Origin: Chromatiales bacterium 21-64-14 | GTDB taxonomy: Bacteria; Pseudomonadota; Gammaproteobacteria; 21-64-14 | NCBI GenBank assembly: GCA_002255365.1 | Contig: NCBI01000001.1 | Span: 248,001 to 312,000, forward strand | Reading direction: 5' to 3' | DNA length: 64,000 bases | Shown here: positions 53,618 through 63,010 of the stretch, one piece after another | Numbering within the stretch: position 1 is the first letter of the stretch | Layout: every line of letters begins with the position of its first letter | The notes under the pieces: generated by a model | Seen by the model: the letters and a program-made list of their open reading frames with translations, nothing else | Told to the model about the DNA's origin: nothing | Database searches by the model: none | Made by a program: the position numbers and the translations under genes

Positions 53618-54379
53618 TTACGACAGGGCGCCGGACACCGCGGGGCGAATCCAGATCAGGGCCGCCATGCGGCCGGTGACCCGATCGCGGCGGTACGAAA
53701 AGAACCGGTTCGCCTCCCGGTAGGTGCAGTCGTCCCCCCCGAACGCCGCCTCCACGCCGCACTGTGTCAAGCGCCGTCGCGCCAGGGCGCTGAGATCCGC
53801 ATGCCAGTGCCCGGGCCGGCTGGGGCGGAACGCATCGGCACTGGCCGAGTCCGGGGCGAGAAATCCCTGGCGGACCTCATCGCCCACCTCGAAGGCGCTC
53901 GGCCCGATGGCGGGTCCCAACCACGCCAGCAGTTCGCGCCCCGGCGTGGCCAGTGCAGCTACCGCGGCCTCCACGACCCCCGCCGCCAGCCCGCGCCAGC
54001 CCGCGTGAACCGCCGCCACTCGGGTGCCGGCCCGGTCGCACAGCAACACCGGCAGGCAGTCGGCGGTCAGCACGGCGCAGACCACCCCCGGATCCGCCGT
54101 CCAGGCCGCGTCGGCACGCCAGTCGCGCGCGTCCGCCGGCAACCGCAGCACCCGGGTGCCGTGGCACTGTTCCAACCAATCGGGCATGGCGGGCAACGCC
54201 AAGGCCGCCATCACCCGCGCCCGGTTCTCCGCCACCGCCCGCGGATCGTCTCCCACCCGATCCCCGAGATTGAGGCTCCGGTAGGGACCCACACTGACCC
54301 CGCCCTGGCGCGTGGTCACGGCGGCACCCACGCTGGGGGGTGCGGGCCAATCGGGAACAATGTAGGCGAATTCCTGCAT
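53618..54379 (-). CDS. pgeF: Peptidoglycan editing factor PgeF (YfiH)
   Basis: 253 residues from the ATG at 54379. Laccase-like fold with the metal site in TADCLPVLL, HAGWRGLA and QCHGTRV. PgeF removes L-Ser wrongly built into the stem peptide in place of L-Ala. It is next to rluD, as in most gammaproteobacteria, and starts 17 bases after its stop. Confidence 0.93.
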   Translation of the reverse strand: MQEFAYIVPDWPAPPSVGAAVTTRQGGVSVGPYRSLNLGDRVGDDPRAVAENRARVMAALALPAMPDWLEQCHGTRVLRLPADARDWRADAAWTADPGVVCAVLTADCLPVLLCDRAGTRVAAVHAGWRGLAAGVVEAAVAALATPGRELLAWLGPAIGPSAFEVGDEVRQGFLAPDSASADAFRPSRPGHWHADLSALARRRLTQCGVEAAFGGDDCTYREANRFFSYRRDRVTGRMAALIWIRPAVSGALS

Positions 54380-54396
54380 GCGCGCGATCCGGGGCC

Positions 54397-55368
54397 TTAC
54401 GGCTCCGGGGCCTCGCGCTGCGCATCCGTGCGGAGCAGCGCGATCAACGCCGCCATGTCCGCCGGCAGCGGCGCCTGCCACTCGACCCGCGCGCCGGTTT
54501 CCGGGTGTACCAGCGCCAAGCGGCCGGCATGCAGGGCCTGGCGGCCGAACCCGCGCAGGGCTTCCTGCAGGGCCTCCGAGGCCCGGGGCGGGATACGCAG
54601 ACGACCACCGTAGACCGGATCGCCCACCAACGGAAACCGGAGCTTGGCCATATGCACCCGGATCTGGTGGGTACGCCCGGTTTCCAGACGGACCCGCGCC
54701 CAGGTATGGGTCCGGAAGCGCTCCCGGACCCGGTAGTGGGTCACCGCCCGGCGACCGGTGGGGACCACCGCCATGCGTTTGCGATCCACCGGATGGCGTC
54801 CCACCGGGAGGTCCACGGTCCCCCCCGCCGTCATCACGCCATGGGTCAGTGCGTCGTACTCCCGCTCCACCGTGCGCGCCTGGATCTGGTCCACCAGGGA
54901 CTTGTGGGCGGGCAGGGTGCGGGCCACCACCAGCAACCCGGAGGTGTCCTTATCGAGGCGATGCACCAATCCGCCGCGCGGCAGGGCCGCCAGCTCCGGG
55001 GCGTGATGCAGCAGGGCGTTCTGCAGGGTTCCCTCCCGGTTGCCCACCGCCGGATGCACCACCAAGCCCGCCGGTTTGTGAATCACCAGCAGGGCGCCGT
55101 CCTCGAATACGATGTCCAAGGGGATCGCCTGGGGCAGACAGATCTCCGTCACCGCGCCCGCCGTGGGCTCCAGAACCACCTGCTCGCCCCCGGCCAAGCG
55201 GTCCCGGGGACGCCCGGGCTGCCCATCCACCGTCACACTCCCGGCGCGGATCCACTGCTGGATCCGGCTGCGGGAGTAGCGCGGAAACAACTCCGCCAAC
55301 GCCTGATCGAGCCGCCGCCCGGACATGGCCTGGGGGATCTCGGCGCTGAGCTGTTCCGCCTCAGTCAC
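54397..55368 (-). CDS. rluD: 23S rRNA pseudouridine synthase RluD
   Basis: 323 residues from a GTG at 55368; the much longer open frame upstream runs antisense through bamD and is spurious. An S4 RNA-binding domain (RLDQALAELFPRYSRSRIQQWI) precedes the catalytic domain with HRLDKDTSGLLVVA holding the catalytic aspartate. RluD modifies helix 69. It is divergent from bamD and coupled with pgeF, the conserved arrangement. Confidence 0.95.
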   Translation of the reverse strand: MTEAEQLSAEIPQAMSGRRLDQALAELFPRYSRSRIQQWIRAGSVTVDGQPGRPRDRLAGGEQVVLEPTAGAVTEICLPQAIPLDIVFEDGALLVIHKPAGLVVHPAVGNREGTLQNALLHHAPELAALPRGGLVHRLDKDTSGLLVVARTLPAHKSLVDQIQARTVEREYDALTHGVMTAGGTVDLPVGRHPVDRKRMAVVPTGRRAVTHYRVRERFRTHTWARVRLETGRTHQIRVHMAKLRFPLVGDPVYGGRLRIPPRASEALQEALRGFGRQALHAGRLALVHPETGARVEWQAPLPADMAALIALLRTDAQREAPEP

Positions 55369-55546
55369 GGCGGCGGCCCCCCGGTTCCAGCGCTGGAACC
55401 GGTACGCGCCTGCCGTTACGCATGTTGGGACTGATGGACAAGGAAATCCCAGCCGATGGAACCGCGTTGTTGGTACGCCGCGCGCCGGCGTGAACCCCGG
55501 GCGCGGCGTGGCCCCCCGGAATACCGCCCGGCGGGGATGGTTGCGG

Positions 55547-55552
55547 TATACT
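55547..55552 (+). promoter_or_regulatory. -10 element of the bamD promoter
   Basis: TATACT in the context TTGCGGTATACTGTGCC, 42 bases before the bamD ATG. The same CGGTATACTGYGCC string occurs at the Lpp-like gene promoter (37421). No good -35 box is present. Confidence 0.45.
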
Positions 55553-55593
55553 GTGCCGCAAAATCCCCGTCTGTGCGAGAGCCCTGAATCATC

Positions 55594-56388
55594 ATGCCGC
55601 CGAAGTCGCTGCGCCTCATGGCCATGTTTGCCGCCGCCTGTTTGCTGCTCAGCCTGAGCGGCTGTGCGATGTTCGGCAAAACCGCCGACAAGACCAAGAA
55701 CTGGCCGGTCGCCAAACTCTACGCCGCGGCGATGGACGCATCGAACTCCGGCAACTACGAGACCGCGATCAACTACTTCGGGAAATTGGAGGCGCGGTTC
55801 CCGTTCGGCCGCTACGCCCAACAGGCGCAGCTCGAGATCGCCTATGCCTATTACAAGCAGGGCGAATCCGATTCGGCGATCGCGGAGGCCAAGCGGTTCA
55901 TCAAGATGTATCCGCGCAACCCGGGGGTGGACTACGCCTTCTATCTCATCGGCATAACCGAATACAACCGCGGCCAAGGCTTCATCCAGCGGCTCATGGA
56001 CGTGGACCGCACCCGGCGGGACCAGGGTGCCGCGCACAAGTCGTTCCAGGCCTTCGGCGAGCTGCTGCGCCGGTTCCCCCACAGCCGCTACGCCGAGGAC
56101 GCCCGCGAGCGGATGATCTACCTGCGCAATTCCCTCGCCGCACACGAGATCCATGTCGCGCGCTATTACATGAACCGCAGCGCCTACGTCGCGGCGGTGG
56201 ACCGCGCGAAGTACGTGCTGGACCATTACCAGGAGACCCCGTCCACCCCCGAGGCACTGATCATCATGGTCGAGGGCTATCGGCGCATGGGGCTCGTAGG
56301 CCCGGCGAACAACGCCTACCAGGTGCTGAAGGTCAATTTCCCCAAAAACCCGGCGGTGGCGCGACTCGAGACCCAGCCGGCGAAGTAA
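55594..56388 (+). CDS. bamD: Outer membrane assembly lipoprotein BamD
   Basis: 264 residues. The lipobox LSGC gives lipidated Cys24. Five TPR-like repeats follow, with NYFGKLEARFPFGRYAQQAQLEIAY-type helices and the AHKSFQAFGELLRRFPHSRYAEDA segment. BamD is the second essential part of the BAM complex. Divergent from rluD as usual. Confidence 0.96.
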   Translation: MPPKSLRLMAMFAAACLLLSLSGCAMFGKTADKTKNWPVAKLYAAAMDASNSGNYETAINYFGKLEARFPFGRYAQQAQLEIAYAYYKQGESDSAIAEAKRFIKMYPRNPGVDYAFYLIGITEYNRGQGFIQRLMDVDRTRRDQGAAHKSFQAFGELLRRFPHSRYAEDARERMIYLRNSLAAHEIHVARYYMNRSAYVAAVDRAKYVLDHYQETPSTPEALIIMVEGYRRMGLVGPANNAYQVLKVNFPKNPAVARLETQPAK

Positions 56389-56438
56389 ACGGCGCGCAGG
56401 ACCGCCATCACGCGGTCAGTTTGCGGGAGGAAGCACCG

Positions 56439-56960
56439 ATGTGGGACTTTTTCGAGACCGTGCGCCACCGCCATTCGATCCGCCGCTACCAGGCGGACAT
56501 GCTGGTGGAACCGGAGAAACTCCACGCGATACTGGAGACCGCCAGCAGCGCGCCGTCCGCCGGTGATCTGCAGGCCTACCGGATCGTGGTGGTCACCGAT
56601 CAGGCGCAGCGTGACGCCCTGCGGGCGGCCGCCGCCGACCAGCCGTTCATTTCCGAGGCCCCCGTATGCCTGCTGTTCTGCGCCGACGCGCGACGTTCCG
56701 CGGAACAGTTCGGCGAACGGGGTGAGAAACTCTATGCCCTGCAGGACGCCACTATCGCCGCCGCCTACGCGCAACTGGCGGTGGTGGCGGCGGGCATGGC
56801 GTCCACCTGGGTAGGGCGTTTCGACGAGCCCCGGGTGATCCAGGCCCTGGGGCTCGACGCGGTGCTGACGCCGGTGGCGTTGCTGAGCCTGGGATACCCG
56901 GCGGAGCTCCCGGAACCCACGCGGCGCCGGCGCCTCGACGAGATGGTGGTCTATCCCTGA
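56439..56960 (+). CDS. Nitroreductase-family flavoprotein
   Basis: 173 residues from the ATG at 56439, with a GGGAGG site. The FMN-binding start FFETVRHRHSIRRYQAD and the SSAPSAGDLQAY segment are typical. Substrate unknown; the family reduces nitro compounds, quinones or flavins. Its last 10 bases overlap the end of the convergent nadE gene. Confidence 0.9.
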   Translation: MWDFFETVRHRHSIRRYQADMLVEPEKLHAILETASSAPSAGDLQAYRIVVVTDQAQRDALRAAAADQPFISEAPVCLLFCADARRSAEQFGERGEKLYALQDATIAAAYAQLAVVAAGMASTWVGRFDEPRVIQALGLDAVLTPVALLSLGYPAELPEPTRRRRLDEMVVYP

Positions 56961-58606
56961 GGGTCGGATCCCGGCCCCCCGGCATGGCGGTGGCCACAGG
57001 TGAGGGGGTAGCGCCGGTCGCGTCCGAAGGCACGCCGTGAAATACGCACCCCCGGGGGCGCCTGCCGACGCTTGTACTCGTTGCGGTCCACCAGTTGCGC
57101 CACCCGGTGCACCACTGCCGCGCTGAACCCGGCGGCAATGATCTGATCCACCCCCTGGTCCAGTTCCACGTAGCGCTCGAGGATCGGATCCAGCACTTCA
57201 TAGGGAGGCAGCAGGTCCGAATCCTTCTGGTCCGGCGCCAATTCCGCCGAGGGTGGACGATCGAACACCCGCTGCGGAATAACCGGTGCGATGCCGTTGC
57301 GGTAGCGTGCCAGGCGGTACACCAGGGTCTTGGGTACATCCTTGATCGGCGCGAACCCCCCCGCCATGTCGCCGTACAGCGTGGCATAACCCACGGACAT
57401 CTCACTCTTGTTGCCGGTGGTCAACAGAATCCGACGGGTCTTGTTGGAGATCGCCATCAGCAGCACACCCCGGCAGCGCGCCTGGATGTTCTCCTCGGTG
57501 ACGTCCGGCGCGCACCCCGAAAACGCCTCCCGGAGTGACGCCAGGAACGCCTGAAACGGCGGTTCGATGGAGATCACCCGGTGCGCGCTGCCCATGATCT
57601 GCGCTTGGGACTGGGCGTCCTCCACGCTCATCGCGGAGGTGTAGCGCGAAGGCATGAGGATGGCCTCCACCCGTTCCGGGCCGATGGCGTCCACCGCGAT
57701 GGCCAGGCACAGGGCCGAATCGATGCCCCCGGACAGGCCCAGCACCGCGCCGTCAAAACCATTCTTGCGGATATAGTCGCGCACCCCCAGCACCAACGCC
57801 TGATAAACGCTGGCCTCGGCACAGAGCAACGGCGCAAGCGCACCGAACGCCGGCTCCGGTCCGGCGCCGCCCGGGTCGATCCCGACCACGGACAGGTCCT
57901 CCACGAATGCCGGCGCGCGCAAGCGCACCGCGCCGTCGCCGCCCGTCACGAAGGACTGCCCGTCGAACACCAACTCGTCCTGACCACCCACCTGATTCAC
58001 GTAGACCAGCGGTAATCCGCATTCCGCGGCGCGCTCGGCCGCCACCCGTTCGCGCTCCGCGGCCTTGTTGAGATGAAAGGGCGAGGCGTTCAGATTGAGG
58101 ATCAGCCGCGCCCCCGCCGCGGCCGCCTGGCGGACCGGTCCCGGCGCCCAGATGTCCTCGCAGATGGTGATACCCACCGGCACCCCGCGGACGTCTGCCA
58201 CGCAGGCCTCGGTACCGGCGCTGAAATAGCGTTTCTCGTCGAACACGCTGTAGTTGGGAAGCAGGTGCTTGTGGTAGACGGCCTCGATCGCGCCGTCGCG
58301 CAGCAGGGCCGCGGCGTTGTAGAGCGCGTCCGCGTGCGTCCGCGGGTAACCCACCAGCAGGTGGATCCCCCGCACCGCGGCGCGCAGCTGCTCGAGCCCC
58401 GCCGTCACGGCGCGTCGGAAGTCGTCGCGTAGTAACAGGTCCTCCGGGGGATAGCCGCTCAGCGCCAGCTCCGGGAACACCACCAGGTCGGCCGCCAGTT
58501 CATCGCGGGCACGGATCGCGGCGGCGGCAATCCGCGCCACGTTACCGGGGACGTCGCCCACCAGGAGATTGAGTTGAGCCAGAGCGATGCGCAGTGGGCT
58601 ACTCAC
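56951..58606 (-). CDS. nadE: Glutamine-dependent NAD synthetase
   Basis: 551 residues: an N-terminal nitrilase-type glutaminase domain (Glu in VVFPELALSGYPPED, Lys in YHKHLLPNY, Cys in ITICEDIW) and a C-terminal ammonia-dependent NAD synthetase domain with the PP-loop LGLSGGIDSAL. It completes NAD biosynthesis. Ends convergently with the nitroreductase gene. Confidence 0.96.
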   Translation of the reverse strand: MSSPLRIALAQLNLLVGDVPGNVARIAAAAIRARDELAADLVVFPELALSGYPPEDLLLRDDFRRAVTAGLEQLRAAVRGIHLLVGYPRTHADALYNAAALLRDGAIEAVYHKHLLPNYSVFDEKRYFSAGTEACVADVRGVPVGITICEDIWAPGPVRQAAAAGARLILNLNASPFHLNKAAERERVAAERAAECGLPLVYVNQVGGQDELVFDGQSFVTGGDGAVRLRAPAFVEDLSVVGIDPGGAGPEPAFGALAPLLCAEASVYQALVLGVRDYIRKNGFDGAVLGLSGGIDSALCLAIAVDAIGPERVEAILMPSRYTSAMSVEDAQSQAQIMGSAHRVISIEPPFQAFLASLREAFSGCAPDVTEENIQARCRGVLLMAISNKTRRILLTTGNKSEMSVGYATLYGDMAGGFAPIKDVPKTLVYRLARYRNGIAPVIPQRVFDRPPSAELAPDQKDSDLLPPYEVLDPILERYVELDQGVDQIIAAGFSAAVVHRVAQLVDRNEYKRRQAPPGVRISRRAFGRDRRYPLTCGHRHAGGPGSDPQG

Positions 58607-58661
58607 GGGTGATGCGCTCCCAAGTGGATGCTCAACGGGCGGTGGAACCGGGCGCGCCGGC

Positions 58662-59534
58662 TCAGCCGGTGAAGAAGGCCTTCATGCGCGCGCCGATCTC
58701 CGCGGGACTGTGTACCACCGCGGCGCCCGCCGCCTCGAGGGCGGCGAACTTCTGTTGCGCCGTGCCCTTGCCGGCGGTCACGATGGCCCCGGCATGACCC
58801 ATGCGCCGTCCCGCCGGTGCGGTCATGCCGGCGATATAGGCCACCACCGGCTTGCGCACCCGCTGGCGGATGAACTCGGCGGCCTCCTCCTCGGCGCTGC
58901 CCCCGATCTCCCCCACCAGGACGATGCCCTGGGTCTGGCGGTCCTGCTCGAAGAGTTCCAGACACCCCACGAATCCGACGCCATGGACCGGATCGCCGCC
59001 GATCCCCACGCAGGTGCTCTGACCGAGGCCGGCGAGGGTGGTCTGGTACACCGCCTCATAGGTCAGCGTGCCGGAGCGCGAGACGATGCCGATGATCCCG
59101 GGGCTGTGGATCTCCCCCGGCATGATGCCGATCTTGCATGCACCGGGGGTAATGACCCCCGGACAGTTCGGACCCACGATCCGCACGCCGGAACCGCGCA
59201 GCGCGGCCTTCACCTTGATCATGTCGTGTACCGGAATGCCTTCCGTGATACATACCACGAGCCGGATTCCCGCATCCGCGGCCTCCAGGATCGCGTCCGC
59301 GGCGAACGGCGCCGGCACATAGATCATGGTTGCGTCCGCGCCGGTTTGCGCTACCGCATCGTGCACGGTATCAAACACCGGCAGGTCCAGGTGCGTCTGC
59401 CCGCCCTTGCCCGGGGTCACCCCCCCTACCAGCCGCGTGCCGTAGGCCAGGGCCTGCCGGGAATGGAAGGTACCCTGCTTGCCAGTGAACCCCTGGCAGA
59501 TTACCCGGGTATCCGCGTCCACCAGGATGCTCAT
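58662..59534 (-). CDS. sucD: Succinyl-CoA synthetase alpha subunit
   Basis: 290 residues from the ATG at 59534 with a GGAGAG site. The Rossmann CoA-binding part contains [12 protein letters not shown] and the phosphohistidine lies in the [11 protein letters not shown] segment. It forms the TCA-cycle enzyme with SucC. The gap to sucC is 91 bases. Confidence 0.96.
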   Translation of the reverse strand: MSILVDADTRVICQGFTGKQGTFHSRQALAYGTRLVGGVTPGKGGQTHLDLPVFDTVHDAVAQTGADATMIYVPAPFAADAILEAADAGIRLVVCITEGIPVHDMIKVKAALRGSGVRIVGPNCPGVITPGACKIGIMPGEIHSPGIIGIVSRSGTLTYEAVYQTTLAGLGQSTCVGIGGDPVHGVGFVGCLELFEQDRQTQGIVLVGEIGGSAEEEAAEFIRQRVRKPVVAYIAGMTAPAGRRMGHAGAIVTAGKGTAQQKFAALEAAGAAVVHSPAEIGARMKAFFTG

Positions 59535-59625
59535 CGCGTCTCTCCGCCCATCGTCCAAGCGCTTCTTAATAGTGGAGGTTGGAAAAGGATGCGCCGCATC
59601 CGTGGGCCGCCGGTCAGGCGGTTGT

Positions 59626-60795
59626 TCAACCGCCCTGGGCCGCCGCGGCCACCGCCTTGCGCGCGGCCTCGGTCAGATCGCCCGCGGTCATCAGGTCCAG
59701 CCCGCTGGCACGCAGCAGGGCGCGGCCCGATTCCGCGTTGGTGCCCTCGAGGCGCACCACCACGGGCACCGTCACCCGCACCTCCCGTAGCGCCTGGATG
59801 ATGCCCTCGGCGATCAGGTCGCAGCGCACGATGCCCCCGAAGATGTTTACCAGGATGGCCTTTACGTTGGCATCCGACAGGATGAGTTTGAAGGCCTCGG
59901 ACACCCGCTCCGCCGTAGTGCCACCGCCCACGTCGAGAAAGTTGGCGGGCCTGCCCCCCTGCAGCTTGATCAGGTCCATAGTCCCCATGGCAAGGCCGGC
60001 ACCATTGACCATGCACGCGATGTCGCCATCCAGTGCGATGTAGTTCAACCCGTAGCGGCGTGCAACGCGCTCCTTCTGGTCTTCCTGCGCGGGATCCGCC
60101 CACTCCACCAGCCGCGGCTGACGATACAGGGCGTTGTCGTCCAATTGGACCTTCACGTCCAGGGCGAGGGGCAGACCGTCCGCGGTGATCGCCAGGGGAT
60201 TGACCTCCAACAGGTTCAGGTCCTTCTCCACGAACAGGCGGTAGAGGGCAATCAGGTCACGACCCAGGGCTTGGCCGACCTGTGGATCCAGCCCAAGCGC
60301 AAAGGCCACGCGCCGGCATTGAAAGGGTTGCAGGCCGACCACCGGATCCACACTCACCGAAACTACCGCGTCCGGCCGCTGCGCCGCCAGCGCCTCGATC
60401 TCCATTCCCCCCATGGCCGAAGCGATCAATACCACCCGCTCCCGGGCGCGGTCCACAAGCAAGCCCAGGTACAGCTCCCGCACCGCGGTCACCGGGCGCT
60501 CCACGAGCAGCGTGTCCACCGGCAAACCGCAGGCCGCGGTCTGCGGTGTCACCAGCCGGGTACCCAGCAGCTGCGCGGCGGCGTGTTCCACCGCCTCCAG
60601 CGTGGCGGCCCGGCGCACCCCGCCCGCCTTGCCCCGGCCACCCGCGTGGACCTGGGCCTTCACCACCCATTCCTCGCCCCCCAATTCCCGGGCGGCAGCC
60701 GCCGCCTCCTGGGGCGTACGCGCTACCCGGCCGTCCGGGACCCGCACACCGGCCTGCGCCAGCAAGACCTTGCCCTGATATTCGTGGAAGTGCAT
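59626..60795 (-). CDS. sucC: Succinyl-CoA synthetase beta subunit
   Basis: 389 residues from the ATG at 60795 (MHFHEYQGK, the standard start). ATP-grasp fold; [16 protein letters not shown] is the nucleotide loop and [11 protein letters not shown] the subunit and phosphate-binding segment. Transcribed ahead of sucD. The rest of the TCA cycle is not in the window. Confidence 0.96.
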   Translation of the reverse strand: MHFHEYQGKVLLAQAGVRVPDGRVARTPQEAAAAARELGGEEWVVKAQVHAGGRGKAGGVRRAATLEAVEHAAAQLLGTRLVTPQTAACGLPVDTLLVERPVTAVRELYLGLLVDRARERVVLIASAMGGMEIEALAAQRPDAVVSVSVDPVVGLQPFQCRRVAFALGLDPQVGQALGRDLIALYRLFVEKDLNLLEVNPLAITADGLPLALDVKVQLDDNALYRQPRLVEWADPAQEDQKERVARRYGLNYIALDGDIACMVNGAGLAMGTMDLIKLQGGRPANFLDVGGGTTAERVSEAFKLILSDANVKAILVNIFGGIVRCDLIAEGIIQALREVRVTVPVVVRLEGTNAESGRALLRASGLDLMTAGDLTEAARKAVAAAAQGG

Positions 60796-60903
60796 ATGGC
60801 CCCCGCGCGGAGAAGGGGCGCTATTTTGGATGAAACCGCGGTGTTTCGCAAAAGGACGTGGTACCGGCTTGCGCCAAAACCCCGCAGCGCCGAAACTATT
60901 CGG

Positions 60904-61140
60904 ATGCTTCGCGTCCTGCTCTTCGCACTGTTCGCCTACGGGGTCATGACCCTGATCCGCGGCGCCCTCGCCCCGCCGGCGGCCCCGCCGCAGCGCCGCG
61001 TAACGCGCGCGGAACGCATGGTGCGTTGCACCCATTGCGGACTCTTTGTCCCGGAGTCCGAGGCGCTACACGACGGCGAGCAGCACTACTGCTCCGAGGG
61101 ACACCGCGCCGCGCAGCGCGCCCGGCGCTCTGCGCCCTAG
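60904..61140 (+). CDS. PP0621-family small membrane zinc-ribbon protein
   Basis: 78 residues. One N-terminal membrane helix (about residues 2-22) is followed by MVRCTHCGLFVPESEAL and HYCSEGHR, which together form a CxxC...C-x3-H putative metal site. This matches the small PP0621 family that commonly precedes pilS in gammaproteobacteria. Function unknown. An inverted repeat, GCGTAGCGC/GCGCTACGC (61140-61168), directly follows the stop, without a T-run. Confidence 0.82.
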   Translation: MLRVLLFALFAYGVMTLIRGALAPPAAPPQRRVTRAERMVRCTHCGLFVPESEALHDGEQHYCSEGHRAAQRARRSAP

Positions 61141-61368
61141 CGTAGCGCAGCACGCCCGGGCGCTACGCGCTATCCGCCGGCACCGGCGGGACCCGTCAGG
61201 CACCATTCGGCCTGGCGGCGGGTTTCCGGCTCCATGACCCCGCCTCACGAACCGCGGCGGCGCCGCTATAGCGGGCGCGCGCCGGGTACCGGCGCATCCC
61301 CGGGCAACGGGACCGGTACCGATCGGGCACCGTCAACAAGATGCGCGGAATCAGGTACCATCCCCGCC

Positions 61369-63009
61369 ATGGTCCGCGCGCTCCCCGACACCGCGAACGC
61401 CGCCGGTTCCGCCCGGGGCGGCGACGCCCACACCTGGAAACCGCTGCGTTTCTTCAATATCTATCGCCTGGTCCTGGCCGGCCTGTTCGCCGTGGCCTAC
61501 TTCGCCAGTCCGACACCCCCCGAGGTGTTCGGGATGTACGCGCCGCGGTTGTTCGAGACCGTGTGTCTGTCCTACCTGGCATTCGCCATCGTCGCCAGCC
61601 TGGCCCATCAGTTGCGCTGGCCCGGCTTCGCGTCGCAGGTCTACATCGAGATCGTGGCGGACATCATCGCCATCACCCTGCTCATGCATGCCAGCGGCGG
61701 CGTCGAGAGCAGCCTCGGCGTACTGCTGGTAATCTCCATCGCGGCTGGAGCCCTGCTGCTCCCGGGACGCCTGGCAATCCTGTTCGCGGCGCTCGCGGCA
61801 CTCGCCGTGCTCCTGGAACAAACGCTGGCCGCCTTTCAACACCAGGGGACCGGTGGGTCCTTTACCCAGGCCGGGATCCTCGGCTCCGCCTACTTCGCCA
61901 CCGCCATCATCGCCTACCTCCTGGCGCGCCGGATCCGGGAAAGCGAGGCCCTGGCGGCCCAGCGTGGCGCCGACCTTGCCAACCTGGAGCGCCTCAACGA
62001 AACTATCATCCGGCACCTGGACGCCGGCGTGCTGGTGGTGGATCACGGCAACCGGATCCGTCTGATCAACGAAGCGGCCCACCAGCTGCTGGGAATCCCG
62101 GGGAACCGCGCCATCGCCAGCCTGCACGCAGTATCCGCCGAACTCGCCGACCGGTTGCAGCGCTGGCAACACCAGCCCGCCGCGGAACCCGAGACATTCC
62201 GACCCGGGGCCCAGCGCAGCGCGCTGCAACCGCGTTTTACCCGGCTCGGCTCCGGTGCGCGCTCCGGTATCCTGGTGTTCCTGCACGACACTGCCCAACT
62301 CGCGCAGAAGGCGCAGCAGATGAAGCTCGCATCCCTGGGGCGCCTCACCGCCAGCATTGCCCATGAGATCCGCAACCCGCTCGGCGCCATCAGCCACGCC
62401 GCACAACTGCTCAGCGAGTCCGCCGCCCTCGCCAAGGACGAACGGCGCCTCACCGAGATCATCGGGGCGCAGGCGGCACGGGTGAACACCATCGTGGAAA
62501 ACGTCTTGCAGTTGTCGCGCGGCAAGCCGTCGCAATCGGAACCGATCCGCATCGCGGAGTGGTTGCACGCCTTCGCCGCCGAGTTCGCGGGGACCCACCA
62601 TCTGGCACCCGCCTGCGTAAAGGTGACGGTCGCGGACCCGGTCCTGGAGGTGCGGCTGGATCCAACGCACCTGCACCAAGTGCTCTGGAACCTGTGCGAG
62701 AACGCCCTGCAGTATGGGAACACTGGGCGCACGACGCCGCAGGTGGGCCTGAGCACCGGGGTTGATCCGGCCTCCGGGGCCCCGTACCTGGACGTCACCG
62801 ATCCGGGTCCCGGCATTCCCCCGGACATCGCCGAGCAGATCTTCGAACCGTTCTACACCCGCTCCACCCATGGCACCGGGCTGGGCCTCTACATCGCCCG
62901 GGAGTTGTGCGAACTCAATCAGGCCAGCCTCGACTACCAGGTTACCGGGGAACGGCAGAGCTGCTTCCGGATCGCGTTCCGGACCGACAGGGCATCCGGG
63001 GCCAACTGA
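61369..63009 (+). CDS. pilS: Sensor histidine kinase PilS
   Basis: 546 residues from the ATG at 61369. Six membrane helices occupy about residues 30-200, followed by a PAS domain (DAGVLVVDHGNRIRLINEAA), the phospho-acceptor His in ASIAHEIRNPLGAIS and an ATPase domain (NLCENALQYG, GTGLGLYIA). PilS controls type IV pilin expression with PilR and sigma54. An upstream GTG/ATG in the same frame at 61234 would add a low-complexity extension and is less likely. Confidence 0.92.
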   Translation: MVRALPDTANAAGSARGGDAHTWKPLRFFNIYRLVLAGLFAVAYFASPTPPEVFGMYAPRLFETVCLSYLAFAIVASLAHQLRWPGFASQVYIEIVADIIAITLLMHASGGVESSLGVLLVISIAAGALLLPGRLAILFAALAALAVLLEQTLAAFQHQGTGGSFTQAGILGSAYFATAIIAYLLARRIRESEALAAQRGADLANLERLNETIIRHLDAGVLVVDHGNRIRLINEAAHQLLGIPGNRAIASLHAVSAELADRLQRWQHQPAAEPETFRPGAQRSALQPRFTRLGSGARSGILVFLHDTAQLAQKAQQMKLASLGRLTASIAHEIRNPLGAISHAAQLLSESAALAKDERRLTEIIGAQAARVNTIVENVLQLSRGKPSQSEPIRIAEWLHAFAAEFAGTHHLAPACVKVTVADPVLEVRLDPTHLHQVLWNLCENALQYGNTGRTTPQVGLSTGVDPASGAPYLDVTDPGPGIPPDIAEQIFEPFYTRSTHGTGLGLYIARELCELNQASLDYQVTGERQSCFRIAFRTDRASGAN

Positions 63010-63010
63010 C

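Noticed and set aside
54397-56226. A 609-residue version of RluD
   Set aside because: The N-terminal half runs antisense through bamD; the GTG at 55368 gives the normal family length.
56951-56960. Overlap of the nitroreductase and nadE ends as a sign of error
   Set aside because: A 10-base convergent overlap is normal, and both proteins have proper C-termini.
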